Shown: positions 1 to 13,347 of the stretch, one piece after another
Numbering within the stretch: the stretch's first letter is position 1
Layout: each line of letters starts with the position of its first letter
Assembly: GCA_017933995.1 (NCBI GenBank)
Contig: JAGBKI010000048.1
Coordinates: 1-57,874 of the forward strand
Direction: 5' to 3'
DNA: 57,874 nt
Source of the DNA: Bacteroidaceae bacterium
GTDB lineage: Bacteria; Bacteroidota; Bacteroidia; Bacteroidales; Bacteroidaceae
The notes under the pieces: generated by a model
What the model was told of the DNA's origin: nothing
What the model saw: only the letters and a program-made list of their open reading frames with translations
Database searches by the model: none
Program-made: the position numbers and the translations under genes

Positions 1-2
1 AC

Positions 3-626
3 ATGGCCGCGCGCTACGGCACGCGCCTCCACATCGCCCACGTCAGCACCGCCGACGAGGCCGAACTGCTGCGCGGCGCCCCCGAGCACGTCACGGGCGA
101 AACCTGCCCCACCTACCTGCTGTTCTGCGACGCCGACTATGCCCGCCTGGGTGCGCGCATCAAGTGCAACCCCGCCGTGAAAACCGCCGCCGACCGCGAC
201 GCCCTGCGCGCTGCCATCGGCGATGGCACGCTCTATTCCATCGCTACCGACCACGCGCCCCACCGCCTCCGTGAAAAGCGCGGCGGCGCGCTGCGGGCGG
301 CCAGCGGTGTGCCGATGGTGCAGTTCTCACTGCCCGCTATGCTCGACCTCGTGGCCGAAGGCGTGCTCTCCGTCGAGCGGCTCGTTGAATTGATGTGCCA
401 CCACCCCGCCGCCCTTTTCGGCCTCAACGACCGTGGGCACGTGCGCCCCGGACTGGCCGCCGACCTTGTGCTCGTCGCCCCCCACGCCCCGTGGACGCTC
501 ACGCCCAACCGCATCCTCAGCCGCTGCAACTGGTCGCCCCTCGAAGGCCACACCTTCCGCAGCCGCGTGCTGCGCACCTGGGTGGGCGGCAGGTGCGTGT
601 ACGCCAATGAATTTTCCGCACGATGA
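3..626 (+). CDS. pyrC: Dihydroorotase, C-terminal part (truncated by window edge)
   Basis: This is the C-terminal 207 residues of a class I dihydroorotase, the amidohydrolase that closes N-carbamoyl-aspartate to dihydroorotate in pyrimidine synthesis. The visible signatures are the metal-ligand strand HIAHVST near the start, KCNPAVK in the middle and IATDHAPH, which carries the catalytic Asp and substrate-binding residues. The tail ends in the usual composite beta-sandwich (GHVRPGLAADLVLV). Family members have about 430-450 residues, so roughly half the gene lies to the left of the window and the first ATG seen is internal. Its stop overlaps the next start by ATGA, so the two genes are probably translationally coupled. 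Confidence 0.93.
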   Translation: MAARYGTRLHIAHVSTADEAELLRGAPEHVTGETCPTYLLFCDADYARLGARIKCNPAVKTAADRDALRAAIGDGTLYSIATDHAPHRLREKRGGALRAASGVPMVQFSLPAMLDLVAEGVLSVERLVELMCHHPAALFGLNDRGHVRPGLAADLVLVAPHAPWTLTPNRILSRCNWSPLEGHTFRSRVLRTWVGGRCVYANEFSAR

Positions 627-1501
627 CCCTCGTCTACCGCCCCTCCGAACTTGCGGCCTACATCTCGTGGCCGTACTTCTTCCACGCCTGGCAGTTGCAG
701 GCGCGCTTCGCCGCCGTGGCCTCCGTCCACGCTTGCACAGCATGCCGCGCCGCGTGGGTGGAAAGTTTCCCCGCTGCCGACCGCGACCAGGCGCGCGAGG
801 CGTTGCGCCTCTTTGAGGACGCCGAGGCGTGCCTGCACGAACTGGAGCGCGAGGGCGGCGAGGTGCGCGCGCGCTTCCTCATCCTGCCCTGCCGCAGCGA
901 CGGCGACGACCTGCTGTTCGAGGACACCTGGCGCCTGCCCTGCCTGCGCCAGCAACGGGCCGACGCGGGAAAGCCCTCCCTCTGCCTTGCTGACTTCGTG
1001 CTGCCCCGTGGGCGCGAGGGCGGCGACGGGGTGAGCGACCGCGTGGGCCTCTTCGCCACCTGCGTGGAGCGCGCTATGGAACGCGAAGAAAGCGGCGACC
1101 CCTACCGCACAATGCTGCGCCAAACCGTCTGCGACCGCCTGGCCGAGGCCGCCGCCGAGCGGATGCACGAGGAGGTGCGCAAACGCCACTGGGGCTACGC
1201 GCCCGATGAGGCACTGACCCAGGAGGAACTCCACCGCGAGGCGTTCCAAGGCATCCGCCCCGCCGTGGGCTACCCCTGCCTGCCCGACCAGCGCGCCATC
1301 TTCCCCATTGCCCGCCGCCTCGGTTTCGACGAACTGGGCATCGCGCTCACCGAGAGCGGTGCGATGCTGCCCCACGCCGCCACCTGCGGCCTGATGCTCG
1401 CCCATCCCGCCGCCCGTTATTTCGCCGTCGGCGAGGTAAGCCCCGACCAGCGCGCCGACTACGAGCGACGGATGCGCGATGCGCTGGCTCAAGATTTTTA
1501 G
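623..1501 (+). CDS. Free-standing methionine synthase (MetH) activation-domain protein
   Basis: The 292 residues match the C-terminal reactivation module of cobalamin-dependent methionine synthase. An N-terminal YISWPYFFHAWQL stretch is followed by CLADFVLP, a helix-rich WGYAPDE segment, RPAVGYPCLPDQR (the S-adenosylmethionine-binding signature) and LTESGAMLPHAATCG. In E. coli this module is the last domain of MetH, where it binds AdoMet and flavodoxin to rescue oxidised cob(II)alamin. Here it is a complete protein with its own start and stop and no methyltransferase or B12 domain beside it. The catalytic subunit must therefore be encoded elsewhere. The start overlaps the pyrC stop by four bases. 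The role is inferred from the family; no partner gene is visible. Confidence 0.88.
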   Translation: MTLVYRPSELAAYISWPYFFHAWQLQARFAAVASVHACTACRAAWVESFPAADRDQAREALRLFEDAEACLHELEREGGEVRARFLILPCRSDGDDLLFEDTWRLPCLRQQRADAGKPSLCLADFVLPRGREGGDGVSDRVGLFATCVERAMEREESGDPYRTMLRQTVCDRLAEAAAERMHEEVRKRHWGYAPDEALTQEELHREAFQGIRPAVGYPCLPDQRAIFPIARRLGFDELGIALTESGAMLPHAATCGLMLAHPAARYFAVGEVSPDQRADYERRMRDALAQDF

Positions 1502-1520
1502 ATATTTCCCCTGCCCCACT

Positions 1521-2681
1521 ATGCTTCTCCGCGTCTCCCTCTCATTCATCCTGCTCGCCATCGTACCTGCGCTGGCCATATATGCCTGCCTGCCGCGCTG
1601 GCGCAGGTGGTGGATGCTGGCGCCCAATCTGTTGTTGCTCGTCGGCACCGTGTTCCTCTTTGCTGCGGCAGGGTTCATCAGCCTGGAGCCGACGGTTTGG
1701 CGCACGAGGCTGCTCACCACCGTGCTGTGCGTGGCCATGCCGCAATGTGTGGCCGCCCTGTTTATGCTCTTCGGGTTATTGTTCCGGCGGGCGAATCCCA
1801 GCGTGCGCCGATTCTTTAACGGCGTGGGCATTGCGGGCGCGGCGACGGTATTCTTCACGCTGGTCTACGGCATTACTACAGGAAGCGAACGTTTTGTGCG
1901 CAAGGAATACCTCGTGGCCGACGAGCGAATCCCGGCGGCGTTCGACGGCTACCGAATCGCCGTGGTGAGCGACCTTCATGTGGGCACGCACACCGCCGAC
2001 ACCGCTGCCGTAGGGCGGATGGTGGACTTCGTGAATGCCACCAGGGCCGACCTTGTGTGCTTCGTGGGCGACGCGGTGAACTTCAGCGACCGCGAACTCG
2101 ACGAATTCATGCCCCAACTTTCGCGCCTCTGCGCACCCGACGGCGTGGTCAGCGTGATGGGCAACCACGACTACTTGCTCTATTACGCTTGGCCCGATTC
2201 CGCCTGTCAGGCTGCCCACATCGCCCGATTGCAACAGGCGGAGCACACGTTGGGCTGGCAGTTGCTACTCAACAAGCACACCGTCGTTCGGCGCGGAGCG
2301 GACAGCCTCGTCATTGCAGGTGTCGAAAACGACAGTAAGCGCGCAGACCTGCCGCGTCTGGCCGATTTGTCTCGAGCGCTACAAGGCGTGAACGGCACAC
2401 CCTACACCGTGCTGCTCACCCACGACCCCACGCACTGGCGACGCGGCGTGGTGGGACAAATGGACATCCCCCTTACCTTCTCTGGCCACACGCACGGTAT
2501 GCAGTTCTCTCTCTTCGGCTGGTCGCCCGCCGCGCTGGTCTACGACGAATGGGGCGGACGCTACACCGCCGGGCGACAGACACTCATCGTCACCACGGGC
2601 CTCGGCTCAAGCCTTGTGCCCTTCCGCCTCGGCGCGTGGCCCGAAGTGGCTGTATGCACCCTGCGCCACGTGGACAGGTAG
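1521..2681 (+). CDS. Membrane-anchored metallophosphoesterase
   Basis: A calcineurin-type phosphoesterase with an N-terminal membrane part. About four hydrophobic segments fill the first 125 residues, then come the metal-ligand motifs in order: SDLHVGTH, VGDAVN, MGNHDY, LTHDPTHW and SGHTHGMQF. This layout resembles the YkuE/YaeI group, some of which hydrolyse UDP-diacylglucosamine or other lipid-linked substrates; the substrate here is unknown. An in-frame ATG exists at 1479, inside the preceding gene. The ATG at 1521 is preferred because it opens directly into the first membrane helix. The gene converges on mutS, with a shared hairpin terminator between them. Confidence 0.85.
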   Translation: MLLRVSLSFILLAIVPALAIYACLPRWRRWWMLAPNLLLLVGTVFLFAAAGFISLEPTVWRTRLLTTVLCVAMPQCVAALFMLFGLLFRRANPSVRRFFNGVGIAGAATVFFTLVYGITTGSERFVRKEYLVADERIPAAFDGYRIAVVSDLHVGTHTADTAAVGRMVDFVNATRADLVCFVGDAVNFSDRELDEFMPQLSRLCAPDGVVSVMGNHDYLLYYAWPDSACQAAHIARLQQAEHTLGWQLLLNKHTVVRRGADSLVIAGVENDSKRADLPRLADLSRALQGVNGTPYTVLLTHDPTHWRRGVVGQMDIPLTFSGHTHGMQFSLFGWSPAALVYDEWGGRYTAGRQTLIVTTGLGSSLVPFRLGAWPEVAVCTLRHVDR

Positions 2682-2710
2682 GCGCACGGGGGCAAAGCGT
2701 AAAGAACAAA

Positions 2711-2751
2711 GCAATCGGCGCAGACCACCTATCAGTGGCTGCGCCGATTGC
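2711..2751. terminator. Bidirectional hairpin terminator between convergent genes
   Basis: A perfect 13-bp inverted repeat (2711-2723 with 2739-2751) is extended inward by a further 4 bp across a one-base bulge. It lies between the stops of the phosphoesterase (+) and mutS (-). On the minus strand the stem is followed by a T-rich run (2701-2710); on the plus strand the T tract is weaker. Its position and shape suit a terminator for both genes. Confidence 0.8.
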
Positions 2752-2770
2752 TCGTGATTTGTAGACGTTC

Positions 2771-5386
2771 TTACCGCTCGCCCACGATGCGCTTGATGTC
2801 GCTGAGTTTGTTGAGGGCTTCGAGCGGCGTGAGGTTGTTCACGTCGAGGCCGAGCAGTTCGTCGCGTATCTGCTCCAGCACGGGGTCGTCGAGTTTGAAG
2901 AAGTTGAGTTGCGTGGCCGTCTCGCCCTCGCTGCGTATGGCCTCGGGCTTGACTTCGCCTGCCGCCCGCGAGGCGCGCTCCAGGTCGGCGAGCACCTGCT
3001 CGGCGCGGCGCACGATGGCGGGCGGCATACCGGCCAGGCGCGCCACGTGGATGCCGAAACTGTGTTCCGAGCCGCCGCGTGCCAGACGGCGCAGGAAGAT
3101 AACCTGGCCGTCGACCTCGCGCACGCTGACGTTGTAGTTCTTGATGCGCTCGAAGCGGCTCTCCATCTCGTTGAGCTCGTGGTAGTGGGTGGCGAAGAGG
3201 GTGCGCGCGTGGGCGGAGGCGTTCTCGTGCAGGTATTCCACCACGGCCCAGGCTATGGATATGCCGTCGTAGGTGCTTGTGCCGCGTCCCAGTTCGTCGA
3301 AAAGCACGAGGGAGCGTTGCGTGAGGTTGTTCATGATGTTGGCGGCCTCGACCATCTCGTTCATAAAGGTGCTTTCGCCCATCGAGATGTTGTCGCTGGC
3401 GCCGACGCGGGTGAAGATTTTGTCGACGACGCCGATGCGCGCCGCAGCCGCCGGGACGTAGCTGCCTATTTGCGCCAGGAGGGTGATGAGGGCCGTCTGG
3501 CGCAGCAGGGCGCTCTTGCCCGACATGTTGGGACCCGTGACGACGACAATCTGCTGCCGCTCGGTGTCCAGTTCGATGTCGTTGGCCACATACTCCTCGC
3601 CAGGCGGCATCAGCGTCTCGATGACGGGGTGGCGCCCTTGCGCGATGTCAATCTCGGTGGTGTTGTCCACGACGGGACGTATGTAGCGGTGCGCCTTTGC
3701 CGTGGTAGCCAGCGAGAAGAGGCAGTCGAGCGTGCTCACCGCCTGCGCCGTCTGTTGTATCTGCGGGATGAACTTGATGGTGTACGCCAGCAGTTTGGCG
3801 AAGATATCGGCTTCGAGGGCCACAATCTTGTCCTCGGCGCCGAGTATTTTCTCCTCCAGTTCCTTGAGTTCCTCGGTGATGTACCGCTCGGCGCTGACCA
3901 GCGTCTGCTTGCGTATCCAGTTGGACGGCACGAGGTCGCGGTACGTGTTGCGCACTTCGAGGTAGTAGCCGAAGGTGGTGCTGTAGCCCACCTTGAGCGA
4001 GGCGATGCCGGTCTGCTTGCTCTCACGCTGCTCAATCTGCGCCAGCACGTCGCGCGAGGAGGTTGAGAGCAGGCGCAACTGGTCGAGTTCCTCGTTCACG
4101 CCCTGCCCGATGTAGCCCCCGGCGGTGGTTTTGGCGGGCGGGTCGGGGCGCAGGGTGCGCTTGAGGGTCTGCACCAGTTCGGGCAGCGGCGCGATGCGTT
4201 TGCCCAGCGCGCTGACGGCCTCCTCCTGCAATCCTGCCGCCACGTGGCCGATGCGCGCCGCACCCTCCAGGGCGTGGCGCAGTTGCTGCATCTCGCGCGG
4301 GTTGGCGCGGGCGGTGCTGACTTTCGAGACGAGGCGTTCCAGGTCGCCCACGCGCGGCAGGTCGAGTTCGCACACTTCGCGCAGGGCGGTGTGGCGGAAA
4401 AACTGCTCCACGCCGTCGTGGCGCGTGCGGATGGCCACCACGTCGCGCAGGGGGAACAACAGCCAGCGGCGCAGCATACGCCCGCCCATCGGCGTGATGG
4501 TCTGGTCGATGACGTCGAGCAGCGCCGTGCCGCCTGGCTGCATCGGCGTGACAAGTTCGAGGTTGCGCACGGTGAACGGGTCGATACGCACAAAGCGTTC
4601 CTCCTCGATGCGCTGGATGCGCGTGATGTGCTGCGTGGCCGTGTGCTGCGTCAGTTCGAGGTAGCACAGTATGGCACCGGCGGCCACGAGGCCCTCCTTG
4701 AGGTGGTCGACGCCGAAGCCGCGCAGGCTCTTCACCTTGAAAAGCGCGTGGAGGGAGTTTTCGGCGGTGGCGGCTGAAAACGTCCAGTCGTCGGTCTCGT
4801 AGGTGTAGTGGCCCGTACCGAAAAACTTCTCGAAGCGCGCCTTCATGCCCCGCACGACGAGGATTTCCTTGGGCGCGAAACTGTCGATGAGTTTTTTCAC
4901 CGTGTCGGTGGCACCCTCGGTGACAAGGAACTCGCCCGTGGAGAGGTCGAGCAGCGACAGGCCGAGGCTTTGTGCGCCGAAGTGCACGGCGGCCAGGAAG
5001 TTGTTCTCCTTGTCGGCCAGCACGCCGGGTTGCATCGCCACGCCGGGCGTGACCAGTTCGGTGATGCCGCGCTTGACCAGCGTCTTGGTCAGTTTGGGGT
5101 CTTCCAACTGGTCGCAGATGGCCACGCGGTAGCCCGCGCGCACCAGGCGCGGCAGGTAGGTGTCGAGCGCGTGGAAGGGGAAGCCCGCCATCTCGATGGT
5201 GCCCATACCGCTCTTGCCGTTGTTGCGGCGTGTCAGCGTGATGCCCAGCACCTTGGCCGCCGTCACAGCGTCCTCGCCGTATGTCTCGTAAAAGTCGCCG
5301 CAACGGAACAGCAGCAGCGCGTCGGGATGTTTCGCCTTGAAGTCGAAGAACTGCTTCATCATCGGCGTCATCATTTCCTTGGCCAT
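2771..5386 (-). CDS. mutS: DNA mismatch repair protein MutS
   Basis: Full-length MutS of 871 residues, which recognises mismatches and small loops and recruits MutL in an ATP-dependent way. The N-terminal mismatch-binding domain starts with [20 protein letters not shown] and contains the GDFYETY segment that includes the intercalating Phe-x-Glu. The Walker A motif GPNMSGKS lies near residue 618, followed by the signature STFMNEM and the Walker B region [16 protein letters not shown], then ATHYHEL. Length and order are normal for MutS1. The start gives the expected N-terminus. The stop lies 20 bp from the hairpin terminator. Confidence 0.97.
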   Translation of the reverse strand: MAKEMMTPMMKQFFDFKAKHPDALLLFRCGDFYETYGEDAVTAAKVLGITLTRRNNGKSGMGTIEMAGFPFHALDTYLPRLVRAGYRVAICDQLEDPKLTKTLVKRGITELVTPGVAMQPGVLADKENNFLAAVHFGAQSLGLSLLDLSTGEFLVTEGATDTVKKLIDSFAPKEILVVRGMKARFEKFFGTGHYTYETDDWTFSAATAENSLHALFKVKSLRGFGVDHLKEGLVAAGAILCYLELTQHTATQHITRIQRIEEERFVRIDPFTVRNLELVTPMQPGGTALLDVIDQTITPMGGRMLRRWLLFPLRDVVAIRTRHDGVEQFFRHTALREVCELDLPRVGDLERLVSKVSTARANPREMQQLRHALEGAARIGHVAAGLQEEAVSALGKRIAPLPELVQTLKRTLRPDPPAKTTAGGYIGQGVNEELDQLRLLSTSSRDVLAQIEQRESKQTGIASLKVGYSTTFGYYLEVRNTYRDLVPSNWIRKQTLVSAERYITEELKELEEKILGAEDKIVALEADIFAKLLAYTIKFIPQIQQTAQAVSTLDCLFSLATTAKAHRYIRPVVDNTTEIDIAQGRHPVIETLMPPGEEYVANDIELDTERQQIVVVTGPNMSGKSALLRQTALITLLAQIGSYVPAAAARIGVVDKIFTRVGASDNISMGESTFMNEMVEAANIMNNLTQRSLVLFDELGRGTSTYDGISIAWAVVEYLHENASAHARTLFATHYHELNEMESRFERIKNYNVSVREVDGQVIFLRRLARGGSEHSFGIHVARLAGMPPAIVRRAEQVLADLERASRAAGEVKPEAIRSEGETATQLNFFKLDDPVLEQIRDELLGLDVNNLTPLEALNKLSDIKRIVGER

Positions 5387-5559
5387 AAGTCTGTGGGAAT
5401 CCTTTTTGGGAAAAACGAATATCGGAAGCCTTGCTCAGAAAAGTTGTGCTGGAAAAAACAAACGGCGTCCGGGGCTGAAATTGTTTCTCTGTGGGGCAAC
5501 ACAAACCCAAACAGGGCGCATGTGCCAACAGACGGGAAGCGTCTCATTCCATTGAACTG

Positions 5560-5567
5560 CAAAGGTA
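5560..5567 (-). promoter_or_regulatory. Candidate -7 box upstream of mutS
   Basis: Read on the minus strand this is TACCTTTG, a perfect match to the Bacteroidetes -7 consensus TAnnTTTG, about 175 bases upstream of the mutS start. No convincing TTTG -33 box stands at 19-21 bp, so the call rests on the -7 box and position. The 5387-5840 gap holds no gene I can recognise. Confidence 0.45.
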
Positions 5568-5672
5568 CGACAAAATAGTGTAAATCATCATTTTTGTGCA
5601 AACGGCGATAAAGCCACGCCGCTCGCGCAGGCCTTATTTGGCTCGTTTTTATGGCAAAACGGACTTTATTTG

Positions 5673-5680
5673 TATTTTTG
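5673..5680 (+). promoter_or_regulatory. Candidate -7 box upstream of the beta-galactosidase gene
   Basis: TATTTTTG fits TAnnTTTG and lies about 160 bases before the beta-galactosidase start, in a locally AT-rich stretch of the divergent mutS/galactosidase gap. The -33 element is unclear. A long 5' leader would follow. Confidence 0.4.
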
Positions 5681-5837
5681 CCCGGGAAAGCCGCAGCCTT
5701 TTCGCCAAGACGCAGACACTCCGTATTATATATATAGGGCGGTCTGAATGTTACCCGTCCGCATTTCGCGCTTCCGCGTTTGGCAGAAAAAAGACTGGCA
5801 GGCCTTTCAAAAGATTTCCATCCCATTTAAGCAATAA

Positions 5838-9611
<3,774 letters not shown>

Positions 9612-9639
9612 GCGGCGGTCATTGCGACGCTTAATATCC

Positions 9640-9674
9640 AAAGGACGGAAGCCACCCGCTTCCGCCCTTTTTTT
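9640..9674 (+). terminator. Rho-independent terminator after the beta-galactosidase gene
   Basis: A 13-bp stem with one mismatch (9640-9652 with 9658-9670) is followed on the plus strand by an uninterrupted T run (9668-9674). It lies about 30 bases after the galactosidase stop. Confidence 0.85.
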
Positions 9675-9792
9675 GGCAGCCATCCTCCCGAAACGGCATC
9701 GGGCCGCACCGCTCTCCCCCGCAATTTGTACCCGTCGCCCTCAAAATCGCACGCAAAGCCCCGCAATTCGTGTCTGCGCCCACCAAAATCTG

Positions 9793-9876
9793 CAAATTAA
9801 GGCTTAGTTTGTACAAACTAAGGTTAAGTTTCGCCAAACTAAGGCTTAATTTGTAAAAACTTAGGCTTAATTTGCA
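9793..9876. repeat. 21-bp tandem array, four units
   Basis: Four consecutive 21-bp units (9793-9813, 9814-9834, 9835-9855, 9856-9876) share the core CAAACTAAGGCTTAATTTG with small changes, followed by a partial unit. Each unit is itself nearly palindromic (CAAACTAA-GGC-TTAGTTTG), so the array can fold in many registers. The same family recurs at 51210-51293. The remainder of the 9612-10104 gap holds the terminator and a promoter, and no gene that I recognise. Confidence 0.85.
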
Positions 9877-9984
9877 GAATTAACCCACGACAGGAACGAT
9901 TTAAGCCGCCGAGGGGGAGAATTACGCCGCTGGAAGCGAAAAAACGACCGCGCGCGGGAAACTTTTTCACCCGCGCCAAGGAAG

Positions 9985-10016
9985 TTTGGCGGATTATTCC
10001 GAAAGCACTAACTTTG
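9985..10016 (+). promoter_or_regulatory. Bacteroidetes-type promoter for the Sel1-repeat gene
   Basis: TTTG at 9985-9988 and TAACTTTG at 10009-10016 are separated by 20 bp, which fits the -33/-7 consensus TTTG-N19-21-TAnnTTTG. The Sel1-repeat gene starts 88 bases further on. Confidence 0.7.
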
Positions 10017-10104
10017 CCACAAATTCGACAAGGAAAATAGGAAGGCGACTGCACCACCCTTTCCCGCAAAGGCAGTCGGTGCGCCGCAAAAACATCACAC
10101 TGAC

Positions 10105-11481
10105 ATGGAAGAAACCCCGATGACCACAGAACACGCGGCTCCCCCCGCACCCCCTACCCGGAAGCGCAGCGCTTGGCGCACTTTATTCAAATGGCTGTTT
10201 ATCCTCGTTGTGCTCGGTGCGCTGGGCGCAGGTGGCTGGTTCGGCTACGGCTACTACCAGAGCCACCAGCCCGCAGGCGATGCCCACTACATCGACTCGC
10301 TCACCCAGCGGGCCGAAGCGGGCAGCCTGAAAGCACAATGCGAACTGGCACGCGCCTATTTCAGCGGCATGCGCGCAGAACAAAACGACACGCTGGCCTT
10401 CCGTTGGGCCTCGGTGGCCGCCGAGCGCGGCAGCGGTCCGGCGCAGCACATCCTGGCCTGGCTCTATGACGCGGGCCGGGGCGTCAAGGCCGATGCCGCC
10501 AAAGCTTTCACGTGGTTTCACGAAGCCGCCCGGCGCGGCAACAGTGCGGCACAGCGCGAAACGGGTTTGCGCTATTTTGAAGGCAAGGGTGTGCCGCAGG
10601 ATTTCACCCGCGCCACCCGTTGGCTGAAACACGCCGCCGTGCAAGGCGACACCCAGGCGCAACTTGCGCTGGCCCGTTGCTATCGCGAGGGAAAAGGCGT
10701 GGCGCGCAACGCTGCCGAAGCCGTGAAATGGTTGGAGCAAGCCTCGGAAACGGGTGTTGCCGCTGCGGCGCGCGAACTGGGACACCTGTACACCGACACC
10801 CTGTCGCGCGACTCGGCAAAAGCCATCTTCTGGTATCAGAAAGCCGCCCTGCAAGGCGACGCTTGGTCGCAGAACCATGTGGGCGACTGGCGCTACGAAA
10901 AGGGTGAGTACAAACAAGCCGCCGAAGCCTATTCAAAAGCCGCCGCACAGGGCAACAACGACGCGCAATACAGCCTGGCCTATCTCTACGAACACGGCGA
11001 AGGCGTGGCCAAAGAACTCACGACCGCCGTGGCATGGTACGAAAAAGCCGCAGCGGGCGGCAACATGAAAGCGCAGTTCAACCTGGGCTGCGTGCTCGAC
11101 GAGTTGGGACAGCCCGAACAGGCTTTCGCAGCCTATAAAAAGGCTGCCGAAGCGGGCAACGTGGAAGCCGTCAACAACCTGGCCTATTGCTACATTTATG
11201 GAAGCGGTGTAACCGCCGACACCAACAAAGGCGTCGCGCTGCTGCGCAAAGCGGCTGGCGAGGGATACGCTTTGGCCTATCGCAACTTGGGCGACTGCTA
11301 CTACAACGGCAAGGGCGTGGCGCTCGACTACGCGCAGGCCGCCATGTGGTACGCCCGCGCTGCCGAGGCTGGCGACAAGGATGCGATGGGCAAACTTGGT
11401 ATTTGCTACGAAAACGGACAAGGCGTGCCCAAGGACGTGCAGGCGGCCAACCGCTGGTACGAAAAGGCCAACGAACCCTAA
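10105..11481 (+). CDS. Membrane-anchored Sel1-repeat protein
   Basis: A 458-residue protein with a short cytoplasmic tail, one membrane helix near residues 26-48 (LFKWLFILVVLGALGAGGWFG) and about ten Sel1-like repeats of about 36 residues over the rest of the chain. Typical repeat cores are AQCELARAYFSG, AQLALARCYREGKGVARN and AQYSLAYLYEHGEGVAKE. Sel1 repeats form an alpha-solenoid that scaffolds protein complexes. One N-terminal helix implies an anchored periplasmic solenoid, though topology is only inferred. The ATG at 10105 is used; an ATG five codons later is also possible. A good promoter lies upstream and aroA follows after 66 bp. No specific partner can be named. Confidence 0.85.
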   Translation: MEETPMTTEHAAPPAPPTRKRSAWRTLFKWLFILVVLGALGAGGWFGYGYYQSHQPAGDAHYIDSLTQRAEAGSLKAQCELARAYFSGMRAEQNDTLAFRWASVAAERGSGPAQHILAWLYDAGRGVKADAAKAFTWFHEAARRGNSAAQRETGLRYFEGKGVPQDFTRATRWLKHAAVQGDTQAQLALARCYREGKGVARNAAEAVKWLEQASETGVAAAARELGHLYTDTLSRDSAKAIFWYQKAALQGDAWSQNHVGDWRYEKGEYKQAAEAYSKAAAQGNNDAQYSLAYLYEHGEGVAKELTTAVAWYEKAAAGGNMKAQFNLGCVLDELGQPEQAFAAYKKAAEAGNVEAVNNLAYCYIYGSGVTADTNKGVALLRKAAGEGYALAYRNLGDCYYNGKGVALDYAQAAMWYARAAEAGDKDAMGKLGICYENGQGVPKDVQAANRWYEKANEP

Positions 11482-11547
11482 ACCCCGTCCGCCCCAAACC
11501 CAGAGACGAAAAAACTGCAACCAACCAAGCACACTCCCATACCCACT

Positions 11548-12780
11548 ATGCGCCTGTCTTTCAAGCCGGAACTGCGGGGGCGGGTTGCCCTGCCCGCGTC
11601 CAAAAGCATAACGAACCGCGTGCTGCTCATCCGCGCGCTGGGCAACCTCGTTTGCGCCATCGACAACGCGGCAGTCTGCGACGACACCGAGGCCATGGCC
11701 CGGGCCATCAACGCTACAGCCGCCGACACCGTGGTCGACATCGGGGCGGCAGGCACAGCCATGCGTTTCGCCACGGCACTGCTTGCCACGCGCGAGGGCG
11801 AGCGCCACACGCTCTGTGGCACGGAGCGGATGCACAGCCGCCCCATCGGCGTGTTGGTCGACGCGCTGCGCGCCCTCGGTGCCGACATCGCCTACGAAGG
11901 CCGCGAGGGATATCCCCCGCTCGCCATCGCGGGGTGCCGCCTCACGGGAAACACCGCCGAGTTGCCCGCCCACATCAGTTCGCAGTACATCTCGGCCCTG
12001 CTGATGCTCGGCCCGGTGATGCCCCTTGGCTTGCAGGTGAAACTCCACGGCGACATCGTTTCGCGTCCCTACATCGACCTCACGCTGGGACTGATGGAAG
12101 AGTTCGGCGCAAGCACCGCGTGGGTGGGCGACAGCGTCATCAACATCCGCCCAGGCGGCTACGCCCGCACCCGTCCCTTTACCGTGGAGAGCGACTGGAG
12201 CGCAGCCTCTTATTGGTACGAACTCGTGGCGCTTTCGCCCGATGAAAATGCCAGCGTCTCCCTCGCCGGACTCAGCCGCTACAGTATGCAGGGCGACAGT
12301 CGCGTGGCCGAGTTTTTCAATAACCTCGGCGTGCACACCGCCTACACTGACAGTGGCGTGCGGCTCACCAAACAACCCCTCCCCGCAGCACCATTCTTGC
12401 AATTAGACCTGAGCGAACAGCCCGACTTGGCACAAACGCTCGTCGTGACGTGCGCCATGCTCCGCGTGCCGTTCCACTTCACCGGCCTACAGTCGCTGCG
12501 CATCAAAGAGACCGACCGCATAGCCGCGCTGTCCACCGAGCTGGAAAAATTCGGTGTGTCGCTGCAAACGCGCAGCGGCGGCGAACTGCTTTGGGACGGC
12601 CACGCCGGCGAACCTTTCGTGTTCCTGCAAGTCGACACCTACGACGACCACCGCATGGCCATGGCCTTCGCGCCCTGCGCCCTGCGCTATCCGGGACTCA
12701 CCATCAACAACCCCGAAGTGGTCAGCAAGTCCTACCCCCGTTTCTGGGACACGCTGCGCCCCTATCTGCGCAAATCCTAA
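11548..12780 (+). CDS. aroA: 3-phosphoshikimate 1-carboxyvinyltransferase (EPSP synthase)
   Basis: A 410-residue EPSP synthase, which joins phosphoenolpyruvate to shikimate-3-phosphate in the sixth step of the shikimate pathway. Conserved features are LPASKSITNR near the N-terminus (PEP/S3P-binding Lys and Ser), GAAGTAMRF, the SSQYISALLM segment, SLRIKETDRI and the C-terminal DDHRMAMAF. It is shorter than E. coli AroA (427), as is usual in Bacteroidales. It follows the Sel1 gene by 66 bp and is 12 bp from the next gene, suggesting a short operon. Confidence 0.95.
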   Translation: MRLSFKPELRGRVALPASKSITNRVLLIRALGNLVCAIDNAAVCDDTEAMARAINATAADTVVDIGAAGTAMRFATALLATREGERHTLCGTERMHSRPIGVLVDALRALGADIAYEGREGYPPLAIAGCRLTGNTAELPAHISSQYISALLMLGPVMPLGLQVKLHGDIVSRPYIDLTLGLMEEFGASTAWVGDSVINIRPGGYARTRPFTVESDWSAASYWYELVALSPDENASVSLAGLSRYSMQGDSRVAEFFNNLGVHTAYTDSGVRLTKQPLPAAPFLQLDLSEQPDLAQTLVVTCAMLRVPFHFTGLQSLRIKETDRIAALSTELEKFGVSLQTRSGGELLWDGHAGEPFVFLQVDTYDDHRMAMAFAPCALRYPGLTINNPEVVSKSYPRFWDTLRPYLRKS

Positions 12781-12792
12781 AGCGAAACACCT

Positions 12793-13215
12793 ATGTGGGT
12801 ACTGCTGGCCATGCTTGTTGCGCTGGGCTTGTTCGCGGCTGCGGCAAACCTCATCGCCTCTTCCCGAAACAGCGGAACGGAGGAAGGAAACGCCCTGACT
12901 CCCGCGGCCCCACCTACAACGGACTCAGCCAGTCCAGCCTGCAACAACTGCGCTGCCGAAGGCACAGGGTGCTACGCCGAACGCATCTTGCGACACACGC
13001 AGAACCAAGCCGCGCAATATTTTGAGGACGAAGAACTCGATGCCTACAAAGGCCGCGCCGCCGATGCCTACAACGAGGCCGAGACCAGCGAATTTGCCGA
13101 GGTCTTGGACACACTGCGCCAAGAGGAAGTGGCCGACTGGCTCCACGCACTCACCGTGCGGGGCATCGAACTCCCCGTCGCGCTGCGCGACGAAGCCATC
13201 CTGCTTTTGGGATAG
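12793..13215 (+). CDS. Conserved small membrane-anchored protein of unknown function
   Basis: A 140-residue protein with one N-terminal membrane helix (residues 2-22), a Ser/Pro/Thr-rich linker and a cysteine cluster (ACNNCAAEGTGCY). A well-ordered helical C-terminal half carries FEDEELDAYKGRAADAY and VADWLHALTVRGIELP. From memory, proteins with this EELDAYKG signature sit next to aroA in other Bacteroidales and are sometimes labelled phospholipase without clear reason. I would not assign a function. The cysteines might bind a metal. It is only 12 bp from aroA and probably co-transcribed. Confidence 0.75.
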   Translation: MWVLLAMLVALGLFAAAANLIASSRNSGTEEGNALTPAAPPTTDSASPACNNCAAEGTGCYAERILRHTQNQAAQYFEDEELDAYKGRAADAYNEAETSEFAEVLDTLRQEEVADWLHALTVRGIELPVALRDEAILLLG

Positions 13216-13270
13216 CCCAGCCCGCCACACAAAAAAAGCCAATCGGAAACGCCGTGTCCGGATTATTCAG

Positions 13271-13278
13271 TAACTTTG
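13271..13278 (+). promoter_or_regulatory. -7 box of the dnaN promoter
   Basis: TAACTTTG matches the Bacteroidetes -7 consensus exactly, 69 bases before the dnaN start. The preceding GGATTATTC also precedes the promoter box at 10009. A TTTG -33 box is not evident. Confidence 0.55.
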
Positions 13279-13347
13279 CGCCGCAAAGGTTTCGCCTTGT
13301 GGCGTCAAGCCCGAACAAGACAATCAGAAAATAAAAATACAACAGCA

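Noticed and set aside
233-1858. Long minus-strand reading frame opposite pyrC and the MetH-activation gene
   Set aside because: It is the GC-rich antisense shadow of two recognised genes, low in complexity and without domain content.
9793-9876. CRISPR array
   Set aside because: Units are contiguous with no spacers, and no cas genes are present.
10933-12402. 489-codon minus-strand frame across the Sel1 and aroA genes
   Set aside because: It spans two unrelated real genes and has no recognisable domain.
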